Notes: generated by a model from the sequence alone, not told the origin. Shown: positions 23,977-33,585, counted from the first letter of the stretch. The stretch: DNA of 64,000 nt from UBA9732 sp963599445 (GCA_963599445.1 CAVBWZ010000006.1:62001-126000); one strand, 5' to 3'. Program-made: numbers and translations.

Positions 23977-25308
23977 ATGAGAAAAAGACTTGTCACCACA
24001 GCCATGATGGCTTTGTTCATATCATGTCTTGCCTTTGGGGTGAGCGTAGAGCCAAAGAACCAGGTTCCAAACAGCTTCGACTCGTTTCCAATGCTGGATG
24101 CCTATTACGATGAGGATATACCTTCAGGTCAGGAGAATTTCTGGAACGGATGCAGGATATTTCTCATAACAATAGGAGAGGGGGACCCCCTCTATTCATG
24201 GTTCGGCCATACTGCGCTTCTTGCGGAGTCTCCAGACAATCCCTCCTATATGTTCGATTATGGAACGTTCTCGTTCGATGCTGACAATTTCTACCGCAAC
24301 TTCATAATGGGTCGTCTTTGGTTCTGTTGCAACGTAAGCTACGGAGACTACGAGCTTTCGTACCTTGGAACCACAGGACGCAAGGTGAGCAAGGTTGAGC
24401 TCAACCTGACAGCTTCTCAGAAGAAGGCCGTAATCTCGTTTCTGAACGTGAACTCGAAGGCTGACAACCGCACATACCTGTACCATCATTACAATGACAA
24501 CTGCGCTACAAGGGTGCGTGACATCATAAGCTATGCGACAGGTGGGGACTTTGAGACCTGGGCCAAGGCGAAGGAGGGACTTTCGTTCAGAAAGAGGGCT
24601 TCAGGCGCCCTTTCAAGAAACAGGTTCGTGCAATGGGCTCTTGAATTCCTCCAAAGCGGTCAGATAGACGGCAAGGCCACCGCATGGGAGGAGATGTTCC
24701 TTCCTGAACTATTGGAGCGGTATGTCCTTGAGTACGGTCTTGAAACCGGCTTGGTGTCGCAGGACGGCTATGAGCTCATATACGAAGAGACCTTGAAAAG
24801 CGCTGGTGGAAACGGCGCTGAACCAAGACCAAACTACGTATTCTCCGTCGCATTGGGGCTGGTACTTGCCTTCATAGCCTTCGTGCTTCTGTGGTTCTCC
24901 CAAAAGCCAGCAGTCCTACGGACGTATCGTATATACTCGTTCGCAGTTGATCTTGTGCTTGGAATCTTTGGAAGCGTGCTGTTTTTCATGATGTTCTTCA
25001 CAAACCACAATGTGACGTGGTACAACGAGAACCTTCTTTTCGTGAATCCCTTGCTCTTCGTGATGGCAATCAAGAGCCTGGGAATCAAGAGTCTGGGAGT
25101 CAAGAGTCTAGGAACCAAGGATTGGTCAAACACCAAGGCAAAGAGACTCTCCTGGTGGTACAAGGTGCTTCTAGGCATAATGGCGGTTCTTGTAGTTCTA
25201 AAGGTCATCCTTCCCGGTGTGTTCCTTCAGGAAAACTGGACCGTCATCATTGCAATGGCTCCATACTATGCAGTCAATGCATTTTTGCTGGGAAGAAAGC
25301 ATAGGTAG
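23977..25308 (+). CDS. Membrane protein with DUF4105/Lnb N-terminal periplasmic domain
   Basis: A 443-residue envelope protein. Residues 1-22 are a signal peptide. Residues about 40-250 form the DUF4105 (LnbN) domain, with GEGDPLYSWFGHTAL and the papain-like YNDNCATRVRD segments. Four to five membrane helices make up the C-terminal third. The loop between helices contains IKSLGIKSLGVKSLGTK, made by three near-identical 15-base repeats (about 25070-25130). The family is widespread in Bacteroidetes and spirochaetes and its substrate is unknown. Confidence 0.82.
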   Translation: MRKRLVTTAMMALFISCLAFGVSVEPKNQVPNSFDSFPMLDAYYDEDIPSGQENFWNGCRIFLITIGEGDPLYSWFGHTALLAESPDNPSYMFDYGTFSFDADNFYRNFIMGRLWFCCNVSYGDYELSYLGTTGRKVSKVELNLTASQKKAVISFLNVNSKADNRTYLYHHYNDNCATRVRDIISYATGGDFETWAKAKEGLSFRKRASGALSRNRFVQWALEFLQSGQIDGKATAWEEMFLPELLERYVLEYGLETGLVSQDGYELIYEETLKSAGGNGAEPRPNYVFSVALGLVLAFIAFVLLWFSQKPAVLRTYRIYSFAVDLVLGIFGSVLFFMMFFTNHNVTWYNENLLFVNPLLFVMAIKSLGIKSLGVKSLGTKDWSNTKAKRLSWWYKVLLGIMAVLVVLKVILPGVFLQENWTVIIAMAPYYAVNAFLLGRKHR

Positions 25309-25360
25309 ACCATTGTGCACATAACACTGCCATGTCTTTTTTAGCCAATGGCTTTAGCGA

Positions 25361-27487
25361 TCAGTGCCTTCTTATGTCCACTATCGTGAGCTGTATGGAT
25401 TCCTGGTTCTTGTAGTAGTTGCGCCCCATCTTGAACACAACATCCACAATCTCGCCTTCATCGAAGTCCCTGCCGACCCTTTGGCCTGCGGACCAGTACA
25501 CGCCTGGCCACTGGTAGCTTCCGTATGAGAGTGTGAGCCTAAGGTGTGCAGACCCTGCATCCTTTGAGTTCTGCATTGAGATTATGCTTTCGATCCTAGC
25601 TCCTTCTATAAGGAACATGATTGGGCCGTTCTGCTCTCCGTATGGCTCGAACCTTTCCACGACATTCATTATGTTTCTGTTGAACTCGTCTTCCTTCAGA
25701 ACCGCATCTATGGCAAGCGTTTCGTCTTCGTCCAATGACGGGCAGTCCATGTAGTCGACGTCGTCCGCTATGCGTATGGAAAGCTCATCCACCTTGTTCC
25801 AAGGTAGAGAGAACCCTCCTGCACAGGCATGGCCTCCAAAGTCCATGAAGAACTCACTGTACTTGGACAGGAAGTCATGGCAGTTGAAACCGGTGTTGCT
25901 GCGCATGGAGCCTATGGCTCTATCATCATCGGTCTTGGTGATGACGATCGCCGGGCATTTGAAGAATTTCAAGAGCCGAGTGGCTATGATGCCGGTGATG
26001 CCTCGTGGGATGTCCTTGTCTATGACCATGACAAGCTTGGTTCCAAAGCTCTCGAAGCTGCGTTTTGCCTTTGGTTGGATGCGGTTCCAGGTGTCCTCTC
26101 CAAGCTTCTTGCGCTTGTCGTTCAACGCCAAAAGCTCCTGTGCATAGCGCATGGCTTCGCTTGAGTCTTCTGAAAGGAGCATGTCTATGGCTACGTTCGG
26201 CGTTCCAAGACGGCCCGATGCATTCATAGGCGGGGATATCTGCCAGCCTATGTCCGTCGTGGAAAGTCGTTTTCCAAGGAGGTTGAGCATGGACAGAAAG
26301 CATCTAAGGGGCTCCCTTGGACTCGTTTCAAGGACCCTGAGGCCTGTCTTGACCAGAATCCTGTTTTCATCGCTCATAGGCATGAGGTCGCTCACCGTTC
26401 CTATGGCTACAAGATCCATGAGCTTCATGTAGTCTTTGTAAAGAGATGGTGTCGTGACCCTTATATATGCGCAGAACAACCCAACCAAGGTGTCGAGTTC
26501 GCTTCGTATCTGGGTGTAGCGGGCAAAGCGGCTCACTTCGTTGAGGGCGAAGAGGGATTTTCCCCGTACCTGAGGCAGAACCTTTTCGAACTCACCTCTG
26601 AGTTCAGTGACGTAGATGTCGGCCTTTGGAAACGCCTTTCTCAGCTGTATCATCTCCTCGTCCTTGTCAAGGACGTAGATTGGAAGACCGCAGTCAAGGA
26701 ACTTGAGGAGTCTGCTGTTGTATTCAGGAAGGATGCCAGGGATGACCTCCTCCGCTATGCGGCCGGTGACCTCCATGTTCTCAATCTTGGCCGCTTCTAT
26801 GACAACGGTCCCGTTCCCTGGGTATGAATGAAGGAGTATGACAGGTGCCCTGTAGAACCTTGTGGCGGCGAATCTCATTGCCCATATGCATTTGGCGGCG
26901 ACGCCAACACCGGCTAGGTGTTCGAACGGATACCCGCAGCCTTCCACCTTTGGATCTATGAGCGCACCTGCAGGCGGCAGCAGCTCTCCTGCTATGTGGT
27001 GGTCCGTGACAAGTACATCAAGGCCATGGCTTTGGGCGTAGTCTATCTCTTCAAAGCATGAAATGCCGCAGTCTACGGTTATGGCAAGGGTGATTCCGTC
27101 CTCTATTGCCTTCTTTATATTGTCTATCGTAACTCCATAGGGATCGTCGCCCATAGGAACGGTGTAGGATGTTTCAAGCCCCATGCTCCTGAGCTCAGTG
27201 ACAAGCAGGGCGGTGCTTGTGATTCCGTCAACGTCACGGTCTCCAAAGACCCTGACCTTCTCCTTGTCTTCAATGGCCTGCTGGACTCTGTCGCAGAAGG
27301 CCTCCATGTCCTCGAAGAGGAATGGGTTGTGGAGGAACGATATGTCGCTCTCCATGTAGAATTTGGTCTCTTCAGGAGTGTTAACGCCGCGTCCTGCAAG
27401 TATCTTTGCAGAGACGAGGTCGATGCCGAACCTCTCCTGAAGGGTCTTTATATCGTCGTACTGTGCCTGTCTGATTTTCCATTTCAT
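25361..27487 (-). CDS. recJ: Single-stranded-DNA exonuclease RecJ
   Basis: A 708-residue RecJ, a 5'-3' single-strand exonuclease for recombination and mismatch repair. The DHH phosphoesterase core shows DVDGITSTALL and VTDHHIAGELLP; the DHHA1 GGHACAGGFSL motif follows, with an OB-like C-terminal domain. ATG 27487 begins MKWKIRQ; no clear ribosome-binding site is seen there. It is last in the serA-lrp-recO-recJ row on the minus strand, 100 bases after recO. Confidence 0.94.
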   Translation of the reverse strand: MKWKIRQAQYDDIKTLQERFGIDLVSAKILAGRGVNTPEETKFYMESDISFLHNPFLFEDMEAFCDRVQQAIEDKEKVRVFGDRDVDGITSTALLVTELRSMGLETSYTVPMGDDPYGVTIDNIKKAIEDGITLAITVDCGISCFEEIDYAQSHGLDVLVTDHHIAGELLPPAGALIDPKVEGCGYPFEHLAGVGVAAKCIWAMRFAATRFYRAPVILLHSYPGNGTVVIEAAKIENMEVTGRIAEEVIPGILPEYNSRLLKFLDCGLPIYVLDKDEEMIQLRKAFPKADIYVTELRGEFEKVLPQVRGKSLFALNEVSRFARYTQIRSELDTLVGLFCAYIRVTTPSLYKDYMKLMDLVAIGTVSDLMPMSDENRILVKTGLRVLETSPREPLRCFLSMLNLLGKRLSTTDIGWQISPPMNASGRLGTPNVAIDMLLSEDSSEAMRYAQELLALNDKRKKLGEDTWNRIQPKAKRSFESFGTKLVMVIDKDIPRGITGIIATRLLKFFKCPAIVITKTDDDRAIGSMRSNTGFNCHDFLSKYSEFFMDFGGHACAGGFSLPWNKVDELSIRIADDVDYMDCPSLDEDETLAIDAVLKEDEFNRNIMNVVERFEPYGEQNGPIMFLIEGARIESIISMQNSKDAGSAHLRLTLSYGSYQWPGVYWSAGQRVGRDFDEGEIVDVVFKMGRNYYKNQESIQLTIVDIRRH

Positions 27488-27587
27488 GTGCGTTCGCCTG
27501 CGAGGGTCTTGCACGACTCCTCACGAGGAAGGATAAGGGAAATGGAGGGTAGGTGCAATAGGTGCCGGCACCCCTTGTGCCAGCGAG

Positions 27588-28319
27588 TCAGAACGGCCAG
27601 TTCTCCAACGTCTTGATTGGTGCGTTCACATGGAGCCTTATCCATTTTGTCATATAGTTGAGTATTCGTGCCTCTGCGGCGGAATTGAGCTTGACCTCAA
27701 CGGCATCGGTATATGACATGCTCTGCGTGTACCTTAGGTATCTTCTTGCACCAGGAGGCAGAACCAAATCCTCGCTGTCGCTGCAGTCCTTGCACGTAGG
27801 GGCCAATATGGACGACGAGAAGGCCAGGGTCTCGTCCTCTTCGTACCTGCGGTCGCAGCTTGGGCAGTACTCCAAATCCGGGGCCAAGCCCGATATCTGA
27901 AGTAACTTCCATACGAAGGCTATCACAGCACGTTTTGAAGTCGTTGAAGTCTCCAAATGGAGTAGGGCGGCCTTCAAAAGCTCGAATACCGGCTGGGGGT
28001 CGTCTGACGGCGTCTTTGTGACAAGCTCGCACATAAGGGATGCAGTGTAGGTCCTTTCAAGGTCGTCCGCTATGGAGGTTGGCACAAACGAGAGGACGCC
28101 TTCCTCTATGGAGTATTCCTTCTTGACGGGGTTGTTGTAGAGTTGGAACGTGCCTACGGAGAAAAGGGGCGCAAGTGCGGTTCTCTTGCCCTTGCGCCCT
28201 CCATAGACGACGGCGGATACGATTCCCAAATCAGGGCTCAGGAGCGTCACTATCTTGTGAAGCTCTCCGTATCTTGCCGTCCTTATGACAATGGCCTGTG
28301 TCTTTACGCTCCGGTCCAT
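27588..28319 (-). CDS. recO: DNA repair protein RecO
   Basis: A 243-residue RecO, which anneals DNA and helps RecA load in the RecFOR pathway. It has an N-terminal OB fold (IVIRTARYGELHKIVTLLS), a helical middle, and a zinc-finger pattern CPSCDRR...CKDC near residue 160. It follows the Lrp gene by 13 bases and probably shares its transcript. Neighbouring recJ fits the same pathway. Confidence 0.93.
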   Translation of the reverse strand: MDRSVKTQAIVIRTARYGELHKIVTLLSPDLGIVSAVVYGGRKGKRTALAPLFSVGTFQLYNNPVKKEYSIEEGVLSFVPTSIADDLERTYTASLMCELVTKTPSDDPQPVFELLKAALLHLETSTTSKRAVIAFVWKLLQISGLAPDLEYCPSCDRRYEEDETLAFSSSILAPTCKDCSDSEDLVLPPGARRYLRYTQSMSYTDAVEVKLNSAAEARILNYMTKWIRLHVNAPIKTLENWPF

Positions 28320-28332
28320 CTTTTCCTTCAGG

Positions 28333-28782
28333 CTAGATTATATAGGGAATCCTGTAGTTGTGCGACTGGTAGACCACGAAGGTTTCCACGTCTGACACTC
28401 CCTTTATCTTGCTGAGTTCGTTCTTGAAGAAGTTCAGGAGGCTGTTGTCCCCGGTGTTGTCCGTGGCAAGATGGATGATAAGGTCATACCTTCCCGTCAC
28501 GACCACTACGGAGATGACACCCTTGAGGGCCAGAAACTCCCTGGCTTTCTCCTCAAGGTTGAGCGTGCTCAGCTTTATGCCCATTATGACGACCTGCATT
28601 TCAGGCACATACTGTGGGTCGACGAGCCCGGAGATCTGGAGGACACCGTCCTCTAGGAGTTTGTTGACCCTGGACCTTACGGTGTTCTCCGTGATTCCAA
28701 TGCTCTCGGCTATAGCGCTGAAGGCCTTTCTGCCGTTGCTGAGTTCCTTTATGATGGCCTTGTTAGTCTCATCCAGCTTCAT
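28333..28782 (-). CDS. Lrp/AsnC family transcriptional regulator
   Basis: A 149-residue Lrp/AsnC regulator: N-terminal HTH (SAIAESIGITENTVRSRVNKL) and a C-terminal RAM/ACT-like ligand domain (GRYDLIIHLATDN). Such proteins respond to amino acids. It begins at the last base of the serA stop (TGATG), so it is translationally coupled to serA and may control serine metabolism; that target is inferred from position. Confidence 0.92.
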   Translation of the reverse strand: MKLDETNKAIIKELSNGRKAFSAIAESIGITENTVRSRVNKLLEDGVLQISGLVDPQYVPEMQVVIMGIKLSTLNLEEKAREFLALKGVISVVVVTGRYDLIIHLATDNTGDNSLLNFFKNELSKIKGVSDVETFVVYQSHNYRIPYII

Positions 28783-29666
28783 CAGATCTTGCCGTTGTCC
28801 TTGAGGTCCTTGATCGTTGCAACGATCTCGTCACCAATCCTGAGGAGGTTCTCCTTGCTGTTTGCACCAACGTGAGGTGTGAGGATGACCTTGTCCGACT
28901 TGAGAAGTGGGTAGTCTGGTGCCGGTGGGTCGCTTGGATAGACGTCTGCGCAGTAGCATGTGACCTGTCCGTCGTCGAGGGCTTTGACCATGTCATCGGC
29001 ATTGACGATTGCGCCGCGTGCTGCGTTGATGATTACAGGCTTCCTGTTCATCTTTGCAAAGAGGTCGGCGTTGAACATGTTCCTTGTCTCGTCCGTAAGA
29101 GGCATGTGGATGGAGATGTAGTCTGCGTCCTTGACTGCGTCCTCGACAGTAGGAACGAGCGTTGCGACGGCTGAGGACGAAACGTACTTGTCGTATGCGA
29201 CGACGTTCATGCCGAATGCCTTTGCCCTTTCAGCTACCTTGGTTGCGATGTTGCCGATTCCAAGAAGACCAAGTGTCTTTCCATAGAGCTCGGTTCTCTT
29301 GATGTTCTTGAGCCACTCGCCGTTCTTCATGCCGTTGTGGTATGTGACGATGTGGTTTGGTGCAGCGAGCATGAGTGCGAACGTAAGCTCTGCAACCGCA
29401 ATGGAGCTTGCCTTTGGAGTGTTGCGCACGATGATGCCCTTTGATTCTGCGTATGCCTTGTCGATGTTGTCGATTCCAACGCCGCCGCGGATGATGAGCT
29501 TTGCGTTCTTGGCTGCGTCAATGTATGCCTTGTCGCAGATCGTCTTTGCTCTTACGAGGATCACGTCGGCTTCTGGAGCCCTTGTCTTGTCTGTTGTGAC
29601 TTCGCCAAACTGCTGGAGCTTGGACTCGAGGGATGCATCGAATGCATCGGAAATAAGAATAAGCAT
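28782..29666 (-). CDS. serA: D-3-phosphoglycerate dehydrogenase (short form)
   Basis: A 294-residue NAD-dependent 2-hydroxyacid dehydrogenase with GIGNIATKVAERAKAFGM, NAARGAIVN and LTPHVGANS. Resemblance to phosphoglycerate dehydrogenase (first step of serine synthesis) is good, but the C-terminal ACT domain is absent, so feedback control by serine would differ. Another 2-hydroxyacid acid substrate is possible. ATG 29666 follows AAGGAGA by 6 bases. Confidence 0.82.
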   Translation of the reverse strand: MLILISDAFDASLESKLQQFGEVTTDKTRAPEADVILVRAKTICDKAYIDAAKNAKLIIRGGVGIDNIDKAYAESKGIIVRNTPKASSIAVAELTFALMLAAPNHIVTYHNGMKNGEWLKNIKRTELYGKTLGLLGIGNIATKVAERAKAFGMNVVAYDKYVSSSAVATLVPTVEDAVKDADYISIHMPLTDETRNMFNADLFAKMNRKPVIINAARGAIVNADDMVKALDDGQVTCYCADVYPSDPPAPDYPLLKSDKVILTPHVGANSKENLLRIGDEIVATIKDLKDNGKI

Positions 29667-29728
29667 TGTTGTCTCCTTTTGGGAATTTTCCTCTTTGGAC
29701 TCTGGGGTTTCCATTCGTCCTGTATCCG

Positions 29729-29757
29729 ATTCTATCAGCACATTGCGTCCAAGTCAA
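29729..29757 (-). promoter_or_regulatory. serA operon promoter
   Basis: Minus strand TTGACT-N17-TAGAAT, giving a leader of about 55 bases before the serA ATG. Confidence 0.75.
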
Positions 29758-29862
29758 ATTTTATTATTCGAAAATGCTGTAAATATCAAATTTGCAGCCG
29801 TCTTTTTGTGGATTTTATGGGTTTTCGTAGATTCTTTGGATTCGTACCGCTTCGTGCTGCAA

Positions 29863-29891
29863 TTGCGGAGTGCACTTCTATCTGATATAAT
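29863..29891 (+). promoter_or_regulatory. Promoter of dihydroorotate-dehydrogenase-like gene
   Basis: TTGCGG-N17-TATAAT, with a leader of about 66 bases before the ATG at 29964. Confidence 0.7.
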
Positions 29892-29963
29892 CAAGCCGAT
29901 ACAATCAGACGGTATTGCAACGGTATCATATATGAGTGGCGCAATCCACTGCGGAGGCATCGA

Positions 29964-30956
29964 ATGAAATCCCTTTCAACAGAGTACATGGGCCTTAGGC
30001 TCAGGAATCCGATAATACTTGGCAACTGCCCGTACACGAACGATTTGGACGGCCTCAAGAAAGCCGAGGACTCCGGCATTGGCGCCATAGTCCTCAATTC
30101 GCTTTTCGAAGAGCAGATCGACAGCAGCGCCCAAAGCGACATGAGCGGGGCAGAAGGCTTCCTCACACACGCAGACGCCTTCGCCTTCCTATCCCAGGCC
30201 AGCACGGAGCACTACGTGGACAAGTACATGGACTTGGTGGAGAAGGCCAAGGCCAGCCTGGACATCCCCGTGATAGCCAGCATCAACTGCACCTCTGATT
30301 CCATGTGGCTTGACATCGCAAGACGCTTTGCTTCCTGCGGGGCCGATGCCGTTGAGATAAACCACTTCATAATCCCTTCCGATTGCAAGGAGACAGGCTC
30401 CACCATAGAGTCCAAATACCTCAGGTTCGCGAAGAAGGCGAGAAGCGTCATCAAGATGCCTCTTAGCATGAAGATAGGCTGGCACTTCTCGTCCATCCCC
30501 AACATGGTCAAGAGCCTGTCTGACGCAGGTGTTGACGGCATAGTCATGTTCAACCACTTCTTCCGCCCGGACATAGACATAGAGAAGGTATGCGTCGACT
30601 CGGAGAACACTCTGCAGCCAAAGGGCGACTACGGCGACACCCTCAGATGGACGGCCATGATGAGCTCTGAGATAGACGCGGACATATGCGCCTCCACAGG
30701 TATCCGCAACGCCTCAACCGTAGTGAAGATGCTCCTTGCCGGAGCCAAGGCGACGCAGATAAGCTCCGTTGTCTCCATGAACGGATTCTCCGCAGTCAAG
30801 GAGATCCTGGACGGTCTTGGCGATTGGATGGACCGCCACGGCTATGAAAGGATAGAGGATTTCAGAGGTCTCCTGTCCCAGGACAAGGTCGGTGATCCCC
30901 AGAGCTGGGAGAGATCGGTGTGCCTCAAGCTCTACAGCGGCTTCAGGGCGATCTGA
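29964..30956 (+). CDS. Dihydroorotate dehydrogenase-like flavoprotein
   Basis: A 330-residue TIM-barrel protein related to class 1 dihydroorotate dehydrogenases, starting LSTEYMGLRLRNPIIL, with conserved IASINCTS, MKIGWHFS and a late FMN-phosphate-binding segment (GAKATQISSV). Proteins of this branch are often annotated as dihydroorotate dehydrogenase-like, and their substrate is unproven. No other pyrimidine gene adjoins it here; pyrG is 30 kb away. Confidence 0.78.
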   Translation: MKSLSTEYMGLRLRNPIILGNCPYTNDLDGLKKAEDSGIGAIVLNSLFEEQIDSSAQSDMSGAEGFLTHADAFAFLSQASTEHYVDKYMDLVEKAKASLDIPVIASINCTSDSMWLDIARRFASCGADAVEINHFIIPSDCKETGSTIESKYLRFAKKARSVIKMPLSMKIGWHFSSIPNMVKSLSDAGVDGIVMFNHFFRPDIDIEKVCVDSENTLQPKGDYGDTLRWTAMMSSEIDADICASTGIRNASTVVKMLLAGAKATQISSVVSMNGFSAVKEILDGLGDWMDRHGYERIEDFRGLLSQDKVGDPQSWERSVCLKLYSGFRAI

Positions 30957-31026
30957 TTTCCAGGGCGTTTTCTAGGATATCGGGCTTTTGGCGGTTCAAG
31001 GCCATGTGTTTGAGGGAGGATTTCCA

Positions 31027-32223
31027 ATGGTAGACGATTTCAAGGACATAGCCCCCTACGAGGGGCAGTACTTCGAGGATGCAATTTCAAGGCTGCGCCA
31101 GTATCCACAGCTTTTGAACAACTTCACTGACATAATCTCCCGCCACAACAGGATTGTGAACAAGTGGAAGTCGTTTCATGCAAAGAGTCTGCTTGCCCAT
31201 CTTCTGACGCAGGTCCATTCATATACGGACTTTCAGGAATACATCACCTGCGACCTTTTCCTTTCAATGATAGAGAGCTCCTCCATAGACGAATTCACCT
31301 TTGGAGGGCTTGAGAACCTTGCCATGCCAGGCGACGACCAGGTTCAGGGGGGACGACCTCATATCTTCATAAGCAACCACAGGGACATAGTGCTTGACAC
31401 GGCGCTTCTGGATCTTGCGCTCTTTCGCGGCGACAGACAGATGTGCGAGATGGTCATAGGCGACAACCTCCTTGTCAACCAGTTCGCCACAGATATGTTC
31501 AAAGTCAACGGCGCAGTCACAATTAGGCGTTCTCTGAGCTCGGCATCCGATCTTAGGAACGAAACGCTGCGCGTAAGCCGGTACCTCAAGTACGCCATCG
31601 AAACGAAGAAGAAGTCTATATGGATAGCCCAGAAGAGCGGTCGCTCGAAGGACGGTGTAGACAACACAAGCGCTGCAATCCTCAAGATGCTCTACCTTGC
31701 ATACAGGGAGGAGGGCCTGAGCTTCCAGCAGTTCCTTGAAAAGGCCTCCATCGTCCCTGTATCCATAAGCTACCAGTACGACCCATGCGACGTGACCAAA
31801 AGCCAGGAGGAGATCCGCAAGCTCAAGGCCGAGGGGGTCTACAACGTCTACACCAAGAAAAAATATGCCGATGTCCTTGACCTCATCCGTGGCCTTAGGC
31901 TTCCAAAAGGCGATGTCCATATCCAACTTGGCACACCTCTGGATCCTTCCTTGGCCGATGCCCGTACCGCCGTGCGAGAGATAGACCGTCAGGTGCATCT
32001 CAACTACAAGCTGCATGATACCAACTACTTCGCCTACGACTACATAAACGGCACTGCGGACTATGCGTCCAAGTATGCGGACATGAACACAAAGGCGTTC
32101 GTGAAGCATTACCGCCATTTGAAGCCTGAGGTCCGCGACATGGTCTACAAGGGCTATGCGAATCCTGTGATCTCCATGCTTGAAGAGAAGAGGCTGGAGG
32201 AGAAGAGCCTTGAAAGCCTTTAG
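31027..32223 (+). CDS. 1-acyl-glycerol-3-phosphate acyltransferase-like protein
   Basis: A 398-residue acyltransferase of phospholipid synthesis. The catalytic region carries ISNHRDIVLDTALL (near residue 115) and a later VTIRRSLSS substrate block. The His-Asp spacing is HX5D rather than the classical HX4D, as written in this subfamily. The ATG at 31027 has GAGGGAGGA upstream. The lipoprotein gene overlaps its last 14 bases, so they are expressed together. Confidence 0.75.
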   Translation: MVDDFKDIAPYEGQYFEDAISRLRQYPQLLNNFTDIISRHNRIVNKWKSFHAKSLLAHLLTQVHSYTDFQEYITCDLFLSMIESSSIDEFTFGGLENLAMPGDDQVQGGRPHIFISNHRDIVLDTALLDLALFRGDRQMCEMVIGDNLLVNQFATDMFKVNGAVTIRRSLSSASDLRNETLRVSRYLKYAIETKKKSIWIAQKSGRSKDGVDNTSAAILKMLYLAYREEGLSFQQFLEKASIVPVSISYQYDPCDVTKSQEEIRKLKAEGVYNVYTKKKYADVLDLIRGLRLPKGDVHIQLGTPLDPSLADARTAVREIDRQVHLNYKLHDTNYFAYDYINGTADYASKYADMNTKAFVKHYRHLKPEVRDMVYKGYANPVISMLEEKRLEEKSLESL

Positions 32224-32677
32224 AACCTTCTTCCTTGTCTCTCTCTGCTCCTTTCTCCTGCTTGCATCTTGCCATAAGGGAGAGTTCTCAGTATCCCAGG
32301 TGATGGCCCAGCCTTATATCGTGTCCTCGGACTCTTCAGGTGTTCTCGACATGGGTCTGAGCCTATATGTCTCCGCTTCCGTTCCTTCTCTTGACGGAAT
32401 GTCTATGGTCGTCACAGACCCTTCTTCGAACCTGACCTGGTCGTTCGCTCCTTCTGAAGTGCAGTATGATGGAACCACCTACTACGGGACGTCCGATATC
32501 ATGATGCCCCACGGCTCCATGCTTCCTGAAGGCTCCTGGAACCTGGAGATTCTGTACAAGGACGGTCGCACCCTAGACCTTTCCTTCGAGGTCTCCTATA
32601 GAGATGTCGAAGGCGCATTGTCGCGCGCTGGAGAGCTCCCAGCCTTCGATTCCACCTCAAACCTGACGGTTCTGTGA
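32210..32677 (+). CDS. Putative lipoprotein
   Basis: A 155-residue exported protein. I chose the TTG at 32210, which has GGAGGAGA 8 bases upstream; it gives a normal lipoprotein signal (KAFRTFFLVSLCSFLLLAS-C). The upstream ATG at 32180 would add ten mostly Arg residues. The mature part is beta-rich with no known domain. It overlaps the acyltransferase gene, so it may serve envelope lipid handling; that is only a contextual guess. Confidence 0.68.
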   Translation: MKAFRTFFLVSLCSFLLLASCHKGEFSVSQVMAQPYIVSSDSSGVLDMGLSLYVSASVPSLDGMSMVVTDPSSNLTWSFAPSEVQYDGTTYYGTSDIMMPHGSMLPEGSWNLEILYKDGRTLDLSFEVSYRDVEGALSRAGELPAFDSTSNLTVL

Positions 32678-32693
32678 GTTCCCAGGGTAGGGC

Positions 32694-32774
32694 TTTAATC
32701 TAGATTTTCGATTTTTAAGAATTCTAGATTAAACTTTAATCTTAATTTGACGTTTTTCGTTTTTCTAGATTAGA
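32694..32774. repeat. Paired palindrome unit B, on the promoter of a nuclease-like gene
   Basis: Two 40-base palindromes, 32694-32733 (arms TTTAATCTAGA/TCTAGATTAAA, perfect) and 32735-32774 (same arms, 8 of 11 pairs). Starts are 41 bases apart. The second unit contains the -35 box in its loop and overlaps the -10 with its right arm. The nuclease-like start codon follows 7 bases after the unit. Confidence 0.88.
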
Positions 32775-32776
32775 AT
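32747..32776 (+). promoter_or_regulatory. Promoter inside palindrome unit B
   Basis: TTGACG-N18-TAGAAT; the -10 ends 5 bases before the ATG at 32782, so the transcript should be leaderless. A protein bound to the second palindrome would cover both boxes. Confidence 0.6.
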
Positions 32777-32781
32777 TGACT

Positions 32782-33585
32782 ATGGAGAACTTGTACAATG
32801 AACTAAGGCGGAATCTAAGTGAGCTCTCTGAACTTGAAAGCAGTTTGAAGAAGTCCCTATCCCAAGCATTGGATGGGAATCTTACTGTAAAGCATATAAA
32901 CGGAGGTTCACGTTTCTATGTACAATATGAGAGGAATCGACTTGCCTCCCAATACCTTGGCAAGGACAAGATGTCAACAGTGAAGGCACTTGCGCAGAAG
33001 GGCTACGATGCAAAGCTCCTGAAGGAAGTCGAAAAGCTCCGCAAAGCGGTGGAGAAATGCCTGGAAACCCTAAACAAGGCAAATGCAACGCAGGAGCTCT
33101 CGAATGTAATTGAGAAAGTCCCAAAGGAAGTACAGCCTTTCATAAAAGCTATAGACTCCCTTGATGACGAGTATGTAAGGGAATGGAGTTCTCTAAAATA
33201 CCGCAGGAAACCTGTCTTCAACGACAGCTCTTTCTATACGAAGAGGAACGAGCATGTTCGCTCCAAGAGTGAAGTGATAATAGCAGACAGGCTCTTCTCT
33301 GAAGGCATCCCATATCATTACGAAGTCCCCATTTCCTTGAACCAAATTGATGTAATTCATCCTGATTTCCTCGTCCTCAACAAAAGGACGAGGAAGTCGT
33401 ATTTCTGGGAGCACCTGGGTATGATGGACAGTCCCTCATATTGCATAGACAACGTAAGAAAACTGCAGGACTACGCCAATGCAGGATACTTGCAAGGCAA
33501 GAACTTCATAGTCACATTTGAAACCTCAAAGACTCCCTTGGATACGAAGTACATCGATGCTCTCATCAAGGAATACTTGAAATAG
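32782..33585 (+). CDS. PD-(D/E)XK nuclease-like protein, paralogue 1
   Basis: A 267-residue protein. Residues 1-110 are mostly coiled coil, including an LGKDK...ALAQK(G)YD segment. The C-terminal domain has VRSKSEVIIADRL (Glu164), HPDF (Asp195), YFWEHLG (Glu210) and GKNFIVTFE, resembling a PD-(D/E)XK nuclease fold with His in place of the usual Lys. ATG 32782 has no Shine-Dalgarno; a TTG at 32776 is an alternative. The whole length aligns with the protein at 44324. Function is unknown. Confidence 0.78.
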   Translation: MENLYNELRRNLSELSELESSLKKSLSQALDGNLTVKHINGGSRFYVQYERNRLASQYLGKDKMSTVKALAQKGYDAKLLKEVEKLRKAVEKCLETLNKANATQELSNVIEKVPKEVQPFIKAIDSLDDEYVREWSSLKYRRKPVFNDSSFYTKRNEHVRSKSEVIIADRLFSEGIPYHYEVPISLNQIDVIHPDFLVLNKRTRKSYFWEHLGMMDSPSYCIDNVRKLQDYANAGYLQGKNFIVTFETSKTPLDTKYIDALIKEYLK

